From Andrena cerasifolii (lineage: Eukaryota > Arthropoda > Insecta > Hymenoptera > Andrenidae), in assembly GCF_050908995.1 (NCBI RefSeq), contig NC_135126.1, forward strand, positions 8,184,001 through 8,248,000: a stretch of DNA of 64,000 nucleotides. Direction: 5' to 3'. The position numbers were made by a program, and so were the translations under genes. The notes beneath the pieces are model-generated. The model was not told where the DNA came from. It searched no databases and saw only the letters and a list, made by a program, of their open reading frames with translations. The stretch's first letter is position 1, and the number at the start of each line of letters is the position of its first letter. Shown here piece by piece: positions 1 through 11,000 of this stretch.

Positions 1-187
1 CGGGCGCGATAATAGATTATCGTGCCAGAGATTCGACGAACTCCTACGCCCCTCGCTTCGGTAACAATTTCAATAGTTTCGCCGTGGCGAGGCGGCGCGA
101 ACTTCATTACAGTTCGCTAATTCGAGAAACGTCCCTCTCTGGACACTGGACATCCAGCTACGTTCGGCTATCACCCGATCAAGCTGT
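1..187. other. Left edge, no gene recognised
   Basis: No reading frame here resembles a protein I recognise. The stretch is the left flank of the Tc1-type insertion and ends at the TA target dinucleotide at 188-189. Confidence 0.6.
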
Positions 188-189
188 TA

Positions 190-215
190 TAGTACGCGAC
201 ACTATTTTTTGCCGA
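190..215 (+). repeat. Left terminal inverted repeat of Tc1-type element
   Basis: These 26 bases are the exact reverse complement of 1727-1752. The repeat starts TAGTACGCGACAC and ends TTGCCGA. It abuts the TA at 188-189. Confidence 0.95.
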
Positions 216-368
216 TCGACCGCACGAAAAGTTAAAAGAAATTCATGTAAAGTAAACAGTGTATCATTTGACGCATAAATTGCACTGTTGTAAAATATCA
301 GTTATTAGTTAAAAGAAGATAGAATATTGTTTCTAGTTTAAGAATCAGTAAACAAGTGCTTGTTCAAA

Positions 369-388
369 GCGACACATTTTTTTGCCGA
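369..388 (+). repeat. Left inner repeat (IR/DR) of Tc1-type element
   Basis: This 20-bp copy of the core GCGACAC...TTGCCGA is in the same orientation as the outer repeat core at 196-215. The T-tract between the two conserved blocks differs slightly. It is the probable second transposase-binding site of the left end, about 173 bp inside the outer one. Confidence 0.8.
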
Positions 389-498
389 TAAGCTTATCGC
401 CTTAGTGCAAAGTATGAATGTAAGTTTTCAGAATCAATATAGCTTATTATTTTATTACGATATATTATTAACCGTATTATGATTTACTTTTAGCAATA

Positions 499-1476
499 AT
501 GGTGTATTCGAACGTAATAATAGAGAAAGTTGTGAAATAACGCGAACTTTATGAAATTCATAAAAATTATGAGAAACTTGCAAAACTTATAAGAATACCT
601 GTAACCTCCGTCAAATATATGGTTCGAAATAACTATAAGAGAAATCCAAACGAGGGAGAAAATATTTATTGATTTGTCGAGAAAAAAACAGGAATTAAAC
701 GGGAAGTGAGGATACCAAATTCCAGAAATGAGAGAGTAACTGCCACAAAGATACGTGGCAATCTAAATTTTACTGCTCAATCAGAACTTTACATCGAATG
801 TTAAAAGCTCTAAAGTTTGAATTTAAAAAAATAGAAAAGAAAATTTCGTTAACGAAACAACACAAAGCTAAACGTTTGGAACTAGCAGAGTAATGGCTAA
901 AAATATCTCACAAATGGGAATCTACAGTCTTTTCGGACGAAAAAAAAATTCAATTTTGATGGCCCAGATTCCTGGTCCTCAGGGGTAGATTTAGTTTAGA
1001 TAGAACATTATATAGAAATAGGCGGCAAATGGGTGGTGGATCACTCGTGGTTCGGCAGGACTTTTGCCCGATGGAACCATTTTATTGGAAACGCTAAAGG
1101 CAAGAATAGATATTATAAAATACATTAATTTTTTAGCGGAAAAAATTGAAACCATTTCTGGGCAACAAATTAGGTATCAGGAATTACGTGTTTCAACAGG
1201 ACAACGCATCGATACACGTGTCCAAATTATCAAAACAATGCCTCGAAAGAAATTTTTCTGCAATTCTCGAATGGCCTGCCAAAATTCCAGACTTAAATCC
1301 TGTGGAAAATGTTTGGAAAATGCTCGCCGAAATTGTTTATGAGGGTCCAGAGAACCATAACCAAAAAGAACTTTAGAAAATTAGTGGCCGAGAAACGGGA
1401 AGTTTTAAGAAAATTAACCCTAGATATGCCATCTCGTCTACTAAAAGTATTTAAAAATAAAGGAAACGAAATCTAA
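499..1476 (+). pseudogene. Tc1-family transposase remnant (DD34E), interrupted
   Basis: In family members this enzyme cuts and pastes the element at TA sites. Starting from the ATG at 499 the frame reads M-V-Y-S-N-V and hits a stop after about 13 codons. Homology continues beyond it with a helix-turn-helix-like segment (I-P-V-T-S-V-K-Y). The first catalytic Asp lies in a V-F-S-D-E-K-K motif near 930-950. The second lies in Q-Q-D-N-A-S-I-H near 1195-1215. The catalytic Glu is in P-D-L-N-P-V-E-N-V-W near 1290-1315. Thirty-four residues separate the last Asp and Glu, as in Tc1. Homology changes frame between these blocks, so stops and frameshifts break the gene. The last in-frame stop of the C-terminal block is at 1474-1476. 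An intact protein is not encoded. Confidence 0.88.
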
Positions 1477-1543
1477 ATTACTATTTACAACTTCTTAAAA
1501 TAATACAAATGTCAAAGTTAATTATTAAACTAATAAATCTTTA

Positions 1544-1563
1544 TCGTCAAAAAATTGTGTCGC
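1544..1563 (-). repeat. Right inner repeat (IR/DR) of Tc1-type element
   Basis: The reverse complement reads GCGACACAATTTTTTGACGA, a near copy of the left inner and outer repeat cores. It lies about 183 bp inside the right outer repeat. Confidence 0.8.
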
Positions 1564-1726
1564 AACGAATTACCCTTCATTATAAGTTTTCTAAAATTTT
1601 ATATAAATTTCGTGTATTCAAATTGTTTTCTCTGTCTTATTTACTTCGCACATGATTTTTAAGAAGATTGTATATGCCATTTCTTGGGCATTAATTTTTT
1701 CAATCAATGTACATGTAATTATATAT

Positions 1727-1752
1727 TCGGCAAAAAATAGTGTCGCGTACTA
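1727..1752 (-). repeat. Right terminal inverted repeat of Tc1-type element
   Basis: This is the exact 26-bp reverse complement of 190-215, followed by the TA target duplication at 1753-1754. Confidence 0.95.
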
Positions 1753-1754
1753 TA

Positions 1755-3094
1755 CCAGCCAACAATTTTCTAACGCTCAGCACCGTTCGCGACCGATGGA
1801 ATTTCCTATTTTCCCATCCCGCGCAATGATCACTGGCAAAAGCCCGAAGCTTACTCTTTTGCGCGCCGCGGATCTTTGATGTGGTTCGCGTTGTCGCGCG
1901 AATGGCTCTTTACCTCCTCGATACAGGATATAAGCCAGAGTTAGGGATACAGATGGATCAATTTTGGAGCAAGAGTCGCTTTCAGAAATCCCCCAAGCGT
2001 CGATTCGCTCCATTATCTTTGGAAAACCGGGCGAAATATGGCGCGATGAGAATAACGCTGAATATCGCGAGCGGTTGTTCTCGAGCACGTTTTCACGTTT
2101 CGACAAAAGGCCGGTTTTATTTACGTTCAGCTTCGCTCTCCCTTATTTACAGCGGCGCCACCGCTAACAGTGAATTATACGCGCAATACGATGCCCTCCT
2201 CTCTTTCGCGGCGCGAAGAATGCGCCCGGAAGTGATCGATAAAACAGAAAAAACTTGCAACGCGCTCGATTTAACAGCGGCAGTGCATTCGTCGCAAGTG
2301 TCATTGCCTACCGGCCTTTTGTGCCAGCGCGCGGCAATGAAAAGGTTAAAGTAATTCCTGCGTCACCGTGTTACGCAACATCCCTTGTTTATGTTCGCCC
2401 ATGTTTACGCTCGCTTTTCAGATCGCGGCCCCGTTGCCGTGAAAATTTCTAGTCGAGCCGATTCCGCTCCGTCTCGTGCGTGCTTTTCAATTATCGGGAA
2501 AGCTTCGACGAACCGGCTCAAGCTTTTGCCAATCGCGCAGCGACAATAAAGCGCTCCAACATTACACTCGTAACGCCGCGACGATTGCTTACTAAATAAT
2601 CATCGTCGCTAAAGTTGCTCCGCGCTCGCTCGTCGCCACGCTGCTTTCCATCCGTCGTACGCCGCTCGCGGCAGTTAATAAAACGCGCCCTGTACCTACC
2701 CCGCGAAAAGAATTCACTGCGACACAGAAGTTAGCCCTGCGATTCAGATTGAAATTGGTTTCTCGCGGAGGAAGCACGCCCCGCGAGGGGGGCGGGGAGG
2801 GTAATTCATAAAGAGTAATTAAAAATTCAGGCAAGTTGGCGCGGAAACTTCGCTCAACCGCGAGCACAGCGGCCCTCCCGCGGGAATGGGAAAACACGGT
2901 GTTTACAGTGCAGCGTGCTGAGTGAAGCGAACCAAGTACATCAAACAAAACGCGCTCCTCCGTCGAGGACGGTGCATCAGGGCAATGAAGGATTAGCACG
3001 TGGAAAATCCCTCTCGCCCCCAGAAAGGGAAGCGGCCCGGAGAACACCAATATAGCTGAAGCGCAGCAAGCAGCATGATGTCGCGTGTACTTAC
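1755..3094. other. Non-coding stretch, no gene recognised
   Basis: Open frames on both strands are present but resemble no known protein and lack convincing splice-site pairs. If the exon at 3095-3179 is real, this is the first part of its downstream intron on the minus strand. Confidence 0.5.
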
Positions 3095-3179
3095 CGAAAA
3101 ATCCGCCGGCGGCAGCTAGCTTAAAGACGATCCACAGCAAGTACGCGTAGATGATCCGTCCCCGTAGCCACCAATCCAT
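3095..3179 (-). CDS. Probable first coding exon of a secreted or membrane protein (partial gene)
   Basis: On the minus strand an ATG at 3179-3177 opens a frame reading M-D-W-W-L-R-G-R-I-I-Y-A-Y-L-L-W-I-V-F-K, then L-A-A-A-G-G-F-F. This is a short basic start followed by a hydrophobic core and small residues, as in a signal peptide. After 28 codons plus one base it meets a strong splice donor, G|GTAAGTAC (donor GT at 3094-3093). A signal-peptide exon ending in phase 1 is common in genes for extracellular proteins built of phase-1 modules such as Ig or EGF domains. No following exon is recognisable at lower coordinates, so the gene would leave the window at the left. The family cannot be named from 28 residues. 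A GTG codon lies in frame at 3191 but ATG is preferred. Confidence 0.5.
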
Positions 3180-6094
3180 GATGTTCTCCACTTTCGTCCG
3201 CCCTAGCGCGGGCGGCCCGTCGTTCGCTCTAACGTTGCCCGATCACCTCTCTTGCTCGGTAATCAACACTGTCCCAGCGTAATCACGTCTATGTACCTTT
3301 CCTCCGCGTAGAACACTGTCTCCCGATCGTGTCTCGTCTCTCTACCATTCGCTCTCGTGCAGAACCGTCCGTGGCAGATCATCGATATCACGCCCGTTAA
3401 CACTCACTGTTTCTATCGCGTTCACTCGCGACGCCCTCCTCGGGACCGGTCATCGCGCGCGCCGACCAAGGGGAACGAATCAACGGACGAGCGAACGGAC
3501 CCGACCGATACCTAACACAATCGTCGTCGCTTTTAACGTGACACGATGTCGAGGGCCGATACGCGGCGGTATACAGGAAGTTTTGTTACACTTGCGGTTA
3601 AACGTGTAACGACGACGACTATCGGGCACGAGAGCGCGGAAGCACGAAAGCACGCGCGCACGCAATCCCCGGCGGGATACGTGTTTCCGGGGGCTCGAGC
3701 CACGACTACGGAGCTACCGCGAAGCCCGCCGCGGAAAGGTCGAGTTTTACCCTCTCCTAATGACGCTCGGAGGCCGCGGAGCGCGCGCGACTGTTCTCCG
3801 AATCACGCCAGGTCAGATAGTGACGATTCCCTCTCTCTGTCCTTGCTCCCTATCAAACCCCCACCCCTCCAGCCGTCCCACGATGCTACGCCCCGTGTTT
3901 TCCTCTCCCCTCGCCCTCGTCTCGGCTCCCGCGTATCGCTTTCGCGTCGCCGATTCCCTTGCTTCAACGCCGGCGTCCTTGATCGTCTATTGGTAAGTCA
4001 GTGTGCTTCCGAGCAGAATCGGCTCTTTTCCAGGCAAGTATGTTCGTCCTGCTATTTTCGGGGCGGCCGATGCCACCCGAGCGATGCATGGTTCGCGTGC
4101 ACCAGTCGCCGCGAGACCTCTCGGAGCAATTAATCAAGCTTCTGCGTGGTTCCTTGCGTCGGCCTCGGTGCTCCGATCCAGGGAAAGGGGTTCTTTTGGA
4201 ATTCCTTTGTACCTCGATGGTGAATCAACCGATTCGGCTCCACTGGATTCTACACTTTCGCCTGTCCGTTCTTAATCGAGTACACCGGAGTACAGGAACA
4301 TTCGGATCGCACGTATCGTATACAGGGGAAGGGTGGAAAGCGTTAATGGCGAATAGGGTCAGGAGACACTGAGAAAGGTCCTCAGCCCAGTTGGTTCAAC
4401 GGCACACGCGTCCTCCCTCTTTAAACGTCCAACGGACTGTCCATCTCGTTACTTGTGTCGGTTCTCCGCGTTCTAACAGAGAAGGGACGGGATAAGAGCA
4501 AAGCGAATTTCACAGACGGCGCAAGACACAGGGGAACAAAGCAAGAAAGGACTCGCTCGCTTGACTGTTCGCCGAGGTTTCACGCCATCCTTCTCCCGGA
4601 GCTGGGAAAGGTTCTCTCCGCGAGCTTTCGAAGCTGGAACACGTTACGACTCCTCACGCTCCCGTGGAAAAGTTTGTACATCGACCGCCGTGGAAACTTC
4701 CCATTCCCCCCCCCATCCTTCGCCGTTGAGAAAGTGCTCTTTCGTGGTCCGACTTTCCGTTCCGCTTCAAAGGCGGCACATAATCAAAAATTTTTACGCT
4801 TTGAGGAATCCACCGAAGCTCACCGGTGTCTCGCGTCTCCTCCGAAATGGGACAAGATCGTCACGTGCTCGCCGGAACGTCTTCTCCAGATTCCTGCCGT
4901 CCCATTTACGGGCGACGCTCCATCTGCTGGCGGCGCGGATCGAGTGGAAGGTCGATCCTCGGTTGCACCTGCTCGCGCTCAAGCCAAGACCTCGTTCGGC
5001 GAACGGCAGCAGCGAGACCCTGCGCGCACTCTCCCTTCGATTGGAGCCGCAACACGTCCGCCGCGTAAACACTGAAACGCAGAGCAGAGACTAGTAGCCG
5101 GCGCGAGAAGAAGAAGGTCGGCACCGCGGAACGTTCGCCAACGAGCGGCGGGGAGAGGATAAGGGTTATCCGCGGCGCGGCTCCGAGGAGGAAGGGGCAA
5201 GGCAACTCGCGACTGGAATCGCGAGGCGCGAGGAGAAAGGAGACAGGAGAGAGGAGAGGATCGAGCCAGAGAGCCGGTCGTCGAACCGGTTTCCTCGCGA
5301 GAGATCGCAACGGGCCAATTGGAAATACCACTGACAATGAGTCCACCGGTCGGTCTCTTTACGATCTCCCGGCGCTCACCTGACGATCGACGGCTCCGCA
5401 ACGGTCTAGATCCGGACGAACCTGCGATCGCTCGCTGCGATCTGCCAGCAGTTTCGCCGCCGACTAAACCGTCCGATCGAGGATTTCATCGCGGCCCGCT
5501 GATCGAGCGGCTACTTCTCCGCGTAATCGTTCGATAGCAGTGCCCCAAGGTCACGATGGAGAGACGCATCGCGGCGAACCAGCTCGAACCTCCTTCGCTC
5601 TATCGAGCCCCGTCATGGACACGTCGTTGCCCGCGAGTCGAACGGAGCCAACGATCCAGAGATAACGTTCCAACGACGGCCCGATGAAAATTGATAAAAA
5701 AAAAAAGAAAAACGATAAAGGCTGGGGATAGATAAGATCGAGGGGCGATATCGAGCCTCCACCCGATTTAATAACTTTCCTCCCGCGGGTCGTTCCGCGC
5801 GGGCTTTAAAAATTTTACGAGGTCACGAGAATTACCGTTTACCTGATAGGCGGATTTTCGTTCGACGCGTTGAAAACGAACGAAAGGGGAATCGGCATGA
5901 ACGATCGCGCCGGCTCGACCGGCAACGAAACGGGGATGCATTTTTTACAAGGTTCGCGGCACAAGTACGCGTGTCGTTTACATTTTTCCCCGAGAGGGAA
6001 CGCCGCTGCAACGATCAGTCGGGAACTGCCGGCCGCGCTGTCCAATTCTCGATTTGAAATGACACCGGCGGCGCATAAATTTTGCATTTTTTTT

Positions 6095-6120
6095 CTCTCC
6101 CTCTCTCTCTCTCTCACTCT
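6095..6120. repeat. CT microsatellite
   Basis: An interrupted run of CT dinucleotides directly follows a T-tract. Confidence 0.85.
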
Positions 6121-6765
6121 CCTCCCCCCACGGTGCTCGTCTCGTTGACCACACGCTCGTTGCGAAATATTGCGCCGGCGGTACGGTGGCGATTAACGAC
6201 CGCCGCATAAGTAGCGTGCGTATTATTGATGTTCCACTGGCAAGTATTGCCAGCTGATTAATAAACATGGCCCGCAGCGCGATTAATAATTCCCGCGGAG
6301 CCGCGAGCGGGGCCGTAAAAAAGAGGCATCGCGGACGGTCGACGTGCATTTCCTTTTTTCCCCTCTATCGCGCCGCTCTTTTCATCGTCCATTCGCGGGA
6401 CACGGATTCGTACACGAACGAGATCGGTCAATTAGATTGGCGCGGATTTACGCTAAGTAGCGCGGCTCGATACGCGCTAACCGATCACCTACGGCTCGAG
6501 CAAACGTTTATCGGGTCAAGTGAAAATCATCGAATCCGATTCGAGTCCCGGCGATCGCGAGTGCTGGCCGACGCGAGTCGCATCCGCCACGCAACAGTTT
6601 CGAGCGATTAAACCGTGCCGACTCGCAGCACGGTGGAACGTTCGAATCATTAATTCACCGGGTGAAAGGTCGAACAATGCCACCGGGCCGTTCACACTTT
6701 CAGCAGGCAGAAAATTACGCTAGGAGAAAATGAGCGGTACTTTCCAATGGGACATATCCAAAAAA

Positions 6766-6792
6766 AGAGAGAGAGAGAGAAAGAGAGAAGAG
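6766..6792. repeat. GA microsatellite
   Basis: GA dinucleotides run on from a short A-tract. GA repeats can bind GAGA-type factors in insects, but nothing here shows such a role. Confidence 0.85.
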
Positions 6793-7083
6793 ATCGGACA
6801 AAAAGAGAAAGAACGTGGAGAAGTGAAAAAGAGAGACTCGCTCCGTTTGCCATTGTGCAATTTCCCCACCCGACTCCGACTGACTCTCTCCATCGTTCTA
6901 TTTCTCTCTCTCTCTGGCGAACATACGAAGCATATTCTAAAAGTGAGGATAGAATTTTCCAGGGGGTGGCTGGAGAAGCGGAGGGACGCGCGAGAACGAT
7001 TCGGTCGCTCGTTCGAGTGCGCGGACGCTCGTGCGTGGTCCCTCCTCTGGAAAAATCTGTTCCCGGTAGATGTGGTCTCGTAC

Positions 7084-7309
7084 CTTCCGGTCCTCGTCCG
7101 GGTTCCGGTGCGAAGACGGTGAAGTAGAGCGAAAGGAACAGACAGACGTTGAAGAGCACGAGACACGCGCGCAGGGATTGCCAGGCGCGGGAGATCCTCG
7201 AACGGTTCTTTTTCCGCCTCTTCCTCCGTCTGCGGAGTCGACGTAATTTCACGCGACACGCCGACGACGCCTGACGTCGATGACCCGTCGCGATCGTCAC
7301 GATGACCCG
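7084..7309 (-). CDS. Exon-like ORF with a membrane-spanning segment (uncertain)
   Basis: On the minus strand a frame with no in-frame ATG encodes a very basic stretch (R-R-L-R-R-R-R-K-R-R-K-K), then a hydrophobic stretch (A-C-L-V-L-F-N-V-C-L-F-L-S-L-Y-F-T-V-F-A), then a Pro/Gly-rich stretch. It ends at a good donor, GGAAG|GTACGAG (donor GT at 7083-7082), in phase 1. A basic tail followed by one hydrophobic helix is the layout of a type II membrane anchor. A stop lies just upstream of the open segment, so the 5' boundary is unknown and given only as the limit of the open frame. A chance ORF in GC-rich DNA remains quite possible. Confidence 0.22.
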
Positions 7310-7584
7310 CCGCGGTTTCTACCCGGATGGCATCAGTGCCCCCCAGCTACCGATCTCCCCGGCCGCCAACGCGAAGCTGCGCGATGTTACGCGAGGATCG
7401 CACCGCGCGTCTCCCTTATCCTACTGCCGTCGATCAGTATCGGTCCGACAGAGAGAGAGAGGCCAAAGGGAATGCTGAGCGCCGCGACGCTGCACGTCCC
7501 ACAGAATCACGATCCGCACTGGTACGCCATCGAGCGTTAGGGAAACTTCAGCAACCCTCCGACATCCTACCCCCACTATCTCGG

Positions 7585-7690
7585 CCACCACCACCTCCGC
7601 CTTCCCACTACCACCACCGACGCCTCCGCCACCACCACCGCCACCATTCAGTACGGTTTACTACCACCACCAGCAGCATCAACCACCACG
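7585..7690. repeat. CCA/CAC-rich low-complexity tract
   Basis: Imperfect trinucleotide repeats of the CCA/CAC type run for about 100 bp. Translated, they give Pro- or His-rich nonsense in several frames, so they inflate ORFs here. Confidence 0.8.
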
Positions 7691-7979
7691 GACGCAAGGA
7701 TACGTGCCAGACACCACACTCACACTAGAACCACCCTTCGGTTCTCCAGCGGACAACTTTGCGCGCACGCTGCTATCAGCCCTCCACGTCGTCGGTGTGC
7801 GCGAGCGCACCAGGTACCGCTCACCCCCCACCGGCTTTCTCGATTTTAAACCCCCTTCCACGCTTTTTCTTCGCCCTCTTCCTTCCACCCTTTCGCGTCT
7901 TTCTGCCTTTTTTTTTTGTCCACCGTTTCCTTTCGCCCGCACCCCCACACAACCCCCCCTTCGGATTACACCACGCTGC

Positions 7980-8042
7980 ATGACGATTTCGGACGAAAAC
8001 ATTGTCGAGTGGTTGCTCGAGACCCCGAGTCTCGAGGATCCT
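7980..8042 (+). CDS. Exon-like ORF, 21 codons before a donor (speculative)
   Basis: The frame from the ATG at 7980 reads M-T-I-S-D-E-N-I-V-E-W-L-L-E-T-P-S-L-E-D-P and reaches a consensus donor, CCT|GTGAGT, in phase 0. The composition is more protein-like than its surroundings. No matching downstream exon was found before the RyR gene and the start context is weak, so this may be coincidence. No family is assigned. Confidence 0.15.
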
Positions 8043-11000
8043 GTGAGTGTTCCCGAAGAAGACCGCGCCACAAATCCGTGGGATCCTCGCGTGCAAGAGC
8101 GGATAAAGCGGAGCGATACTGGCCCACCTACCGAGCGATTTCTTTCGAGTTCCTCGACAGGAGTATTTCTCGTTCGAACGATTTTCATCGCGACCGCGAA
8201 TGAGTCTCTCGTTGGACACGAGTCGATGAACGAGCCGGATGATTCTACTTCAGTAGGGCTCCCCTTATTTCTACGCGCGTAGGAATATCGCGCGACTAAG
8301 TAGTGTGGAGAGAAATCCGTAATCTGATATTCGACGTAGCTCCAATTGCAGATTATTCAGTCCCATTTAGTCTGAGTTCGATTTCCCTATTTCATTAGTC
8401 ACTCAATTCCGAAAGTGGAGCTGTCATTTTCACATAGAAACGCTGTCGCCCCGCGTTGCTTGACACCTGACCCAAAGGATTGGACTCGACGAAATTGGAC
8501 GGAGTCGCAAAAAGCCCCTACTCTGCTCACGCCGGGATCTGCCCGATAAAATTGTCAACTGTGTAAAAGTACGTGGAAAGTCAGTTTTTTTTTCTCTCGA
8601 TAAAGTATAATTGAAACGTGTCGTTGTCAATAAGCATTAGCATCGCTCCCAATGGATGCTGCTACTTTTTAATTCGCCACCCTCTCTGTAACGCCGTAGT
8701 TCGTTACCGTGCTATATATAAATGCACCTTTACTATTTAAACAGACCGTGACGAAGGTATAGCGCGCGATTAAATTAAACGCGGAATGTCTTCTGTGTTT
8801 TCCCGTGCCAAATGAACTCGCTCGCGAACTTCCTTCGATTTTGTACCCTTAACTAATCCTCGCGCAGCCCGGCTCCGGCCTACGATACCTACATTATGCC
8901 TCGCGCCGACTTTCTTTTCCACCGGCTACCTGTCAATTTGCCTCTTCTTCGTTCGCTGATTTAATGCCGCGACGCTTCCGAACCGATGGGGGGAGGGTTT
9001 CGGAGGCTGCAATCTCTCGCCGTTAATTCGCGGTAATTACCAGACGTCCCATCGTTTATTAAGGAACGCTTGCTTACGGCACGCCGAAGGATCCCGTATT
9101 CCCATCCGCGGAGTTCTCCCGCGAATGAAAATACGAGAACGTTTCGGAAAGAATGGCGGCGTTTCGATGGCTGTTTGTAGATCGAAATTGGAATCGGAAG
9201 TTTCCAAATACGGGCTGCAATCTCGATTTATATGGAGGGATTGCGAATCATTCCGCGTATGCCAACACGACGCCGGGCGCGCGCAGTCGAGTTATCTTTC
9301 CCGGGCGAAATATTCCGTGGCCGTCTGGCGGTCGTCGGGTGTTCGCGTGTTTGCGCGAGCGTCGCGCAATTAAATTATAATAATTCATTCGCGACGCGCC
9401 TCCGCGTCCCGAACGACGAGGGCGCCTTGCGAGCCGTCTCCGGCGAGCTAATGTCGGGCCGTTAAAAAATTACGCGACGACGCTTTGAAGGATACAAGGG
9501 TTCCCGTACACGTGTCAGCGCCAGGGCACAAAGGTGGTTCAGGCCGGCAAAGAACGCGCCCGTGCGCTGAAGGGCTCTCTCATTGTTCGGCGTGGTTTTT
9601 TTTTCTTCCACGGCGGCCGGACAAGCAGTGATTTGATTGCGCCGGGTAAACAATCGAATTTTCAAACAGATTGTTTAGAGCCCCGTTCGTGCCGACGGAG
9701 AGGAATAACACGCGCCGTAGATCCTAGGTCCCCGATCCAGCCCTCGTTTCATCGCGAGGTAAATCTTTTTGGCCCGGGCTATTATCCGCTCGAGCGTTTC
9801 GCAATAAAGCGCTATTTTTCCGGGAAATATCAGGCTGCATTCCGAAAATATTAAACGCAAACAGCATGCAAAGCGCGGGCCAGCGTACGAATCGTCGGCA
9901 ACAAACGCGCGGCCCTGGAATTCCGGAGCAACGCCAAACAAATACTGCGCAAACAGCGAGTAATAAAAGGGAATAATAATAACAACTGATAGCTGCGCGG
10001 GCCGGTCCACGTCTTTCGGTCAATCCGCCGATAAAACCGATACAAGGAACGCTGGACAATTCCTAGCCGCCCGCCGGTTGGATCAGGACTTTGGGTAAGT
10101 CCGGGCGAATCCAGCGTTCCGGTCGAAAATTCCGTTGCTGCATTTCAATCGCGAGTTTTCGGCAGATGCACCGTTTCCAATTCACACACCCAGCTGAGGG
10201 TTCCTCTAATACGCCCCCCCACCCCGTTATTGTTTAAAATTCTGGCGACGCTGCCTCAGAGAGTGTCGCCGTCGTCCGCTAATGGGATTCTGGGGTTGCA
10301 CCTCTGTCGTGTAATTAAACTGAAGCGAACAAACAAGCAGCTGGGAAGGAAGCTCGCGGCGCGCGACGGGAAAGAGGTGGCCGATCGTGAAAATAAAAGG
10401 CGAATAATTCGAGGCGCAATTGGATAACGTATCGCGAGGCTGGAACAAAAGGGTGTATAGGCAAGCCGTAAGCTGGAAATTGGAAGCTCGCTCGTCCAGC
10501 GAAGCCGGAGTAAGGTCGAGTTAGGGCACCTAATCCAATGTTTTACAGGTTTACTGATTGCGGTGGAGTACGCCGGCCCTCCAGAGCAGGGTGGACCTAT
10601 CTACCCTTCCAGGTCCCCTCACCGGAGGCCGTTCTCTTCCGTTTCCTAACTCCCGTCCCCCAACCCCTCCTGCTCCGCTCTCGCACATTCGTCCCGGCCT
10701 TCGTCGTTCTGTCTCGCTTCCTGCCCTAATTCTTCGGCAAATAAACGCATCATTGAGCAGCCGTAGATTTACCAATCAGTCCGATGCCTTCTCGTACAGG
10801 ACGACAGAAGCCGTGCGGAAGCCCGCACGATTCGGAATAGCAATGAAAACAGACCTTTAAATCTATCCCTATCTCCACCTCGCCATACCTGCCCGCGTCC
10901 ATCCCCTCATTCACATTTCCACCGTTCCACCCTCTTCTGATTCCCGATCTATCGGATCGCTATAACTCGAGCGCGCCGCTAACACGAGGCTATTGATACC

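Larger units (their letters stand above)
188..1754 (+). mobile_element. Tc1-type DNA transposon, decayed copy
   Basis: The element proper is 190-1752 (1,563 bp), flanked on both sides by the dinucleotide TA (188-189 and 1753-1754), the target duplication expected of Tc1/mariner transposons. The outer 26 bp at each end are perfect inverted repeats. A related 20-bp core recurs inside each end (369-388 and 1544-1563), giving the IR/DR layout known from some Tc1-family transposons, where inner and outer repeats bind transposase. The interior carries a broken DD34E transposase gene on the plus strand. Perfect terminal repeats alongside a disrupted gene fit either a fairly recent insertion or a copy mobilised in trans; I cannot separate the two. 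The AT-rich interior contrasts with its GC-richer surroundings. Confidence 0.93.
3180..7083. promoter_or_regulatory. CpG-rich region upstream of the minus-strand exon
   Basis: This 3.9-kb stretch is rich in GC and CpG, especially about 3,200-5,650. It has many long but mutually overlapping frames with shuffled-looking, Arg/Ser-rich translations typical of non-coding GC-rich DNA. It would contain the promoter and 5' untranslated region of the exon at 3095-3179. No specific promoter element could be fixed. Simple CT and GA tracts lie near 6,100 and 6,770. Confidence 0.35.

Noticed and set aside
1777..2354. Overlapping ORFs of 109 and 157 codons on opposite strands
   Set aside because: Both are composition-driven, show no family motif and exclude each other; no splice-site support.
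4455..5401. Several long overlapping ORFs (up to 206 codons) on both strands
   Set aside because: CpG-rich DNA lengthens ORFs in all frames; translations are Arg/Ser/Pro-rich and resemble nothing known.
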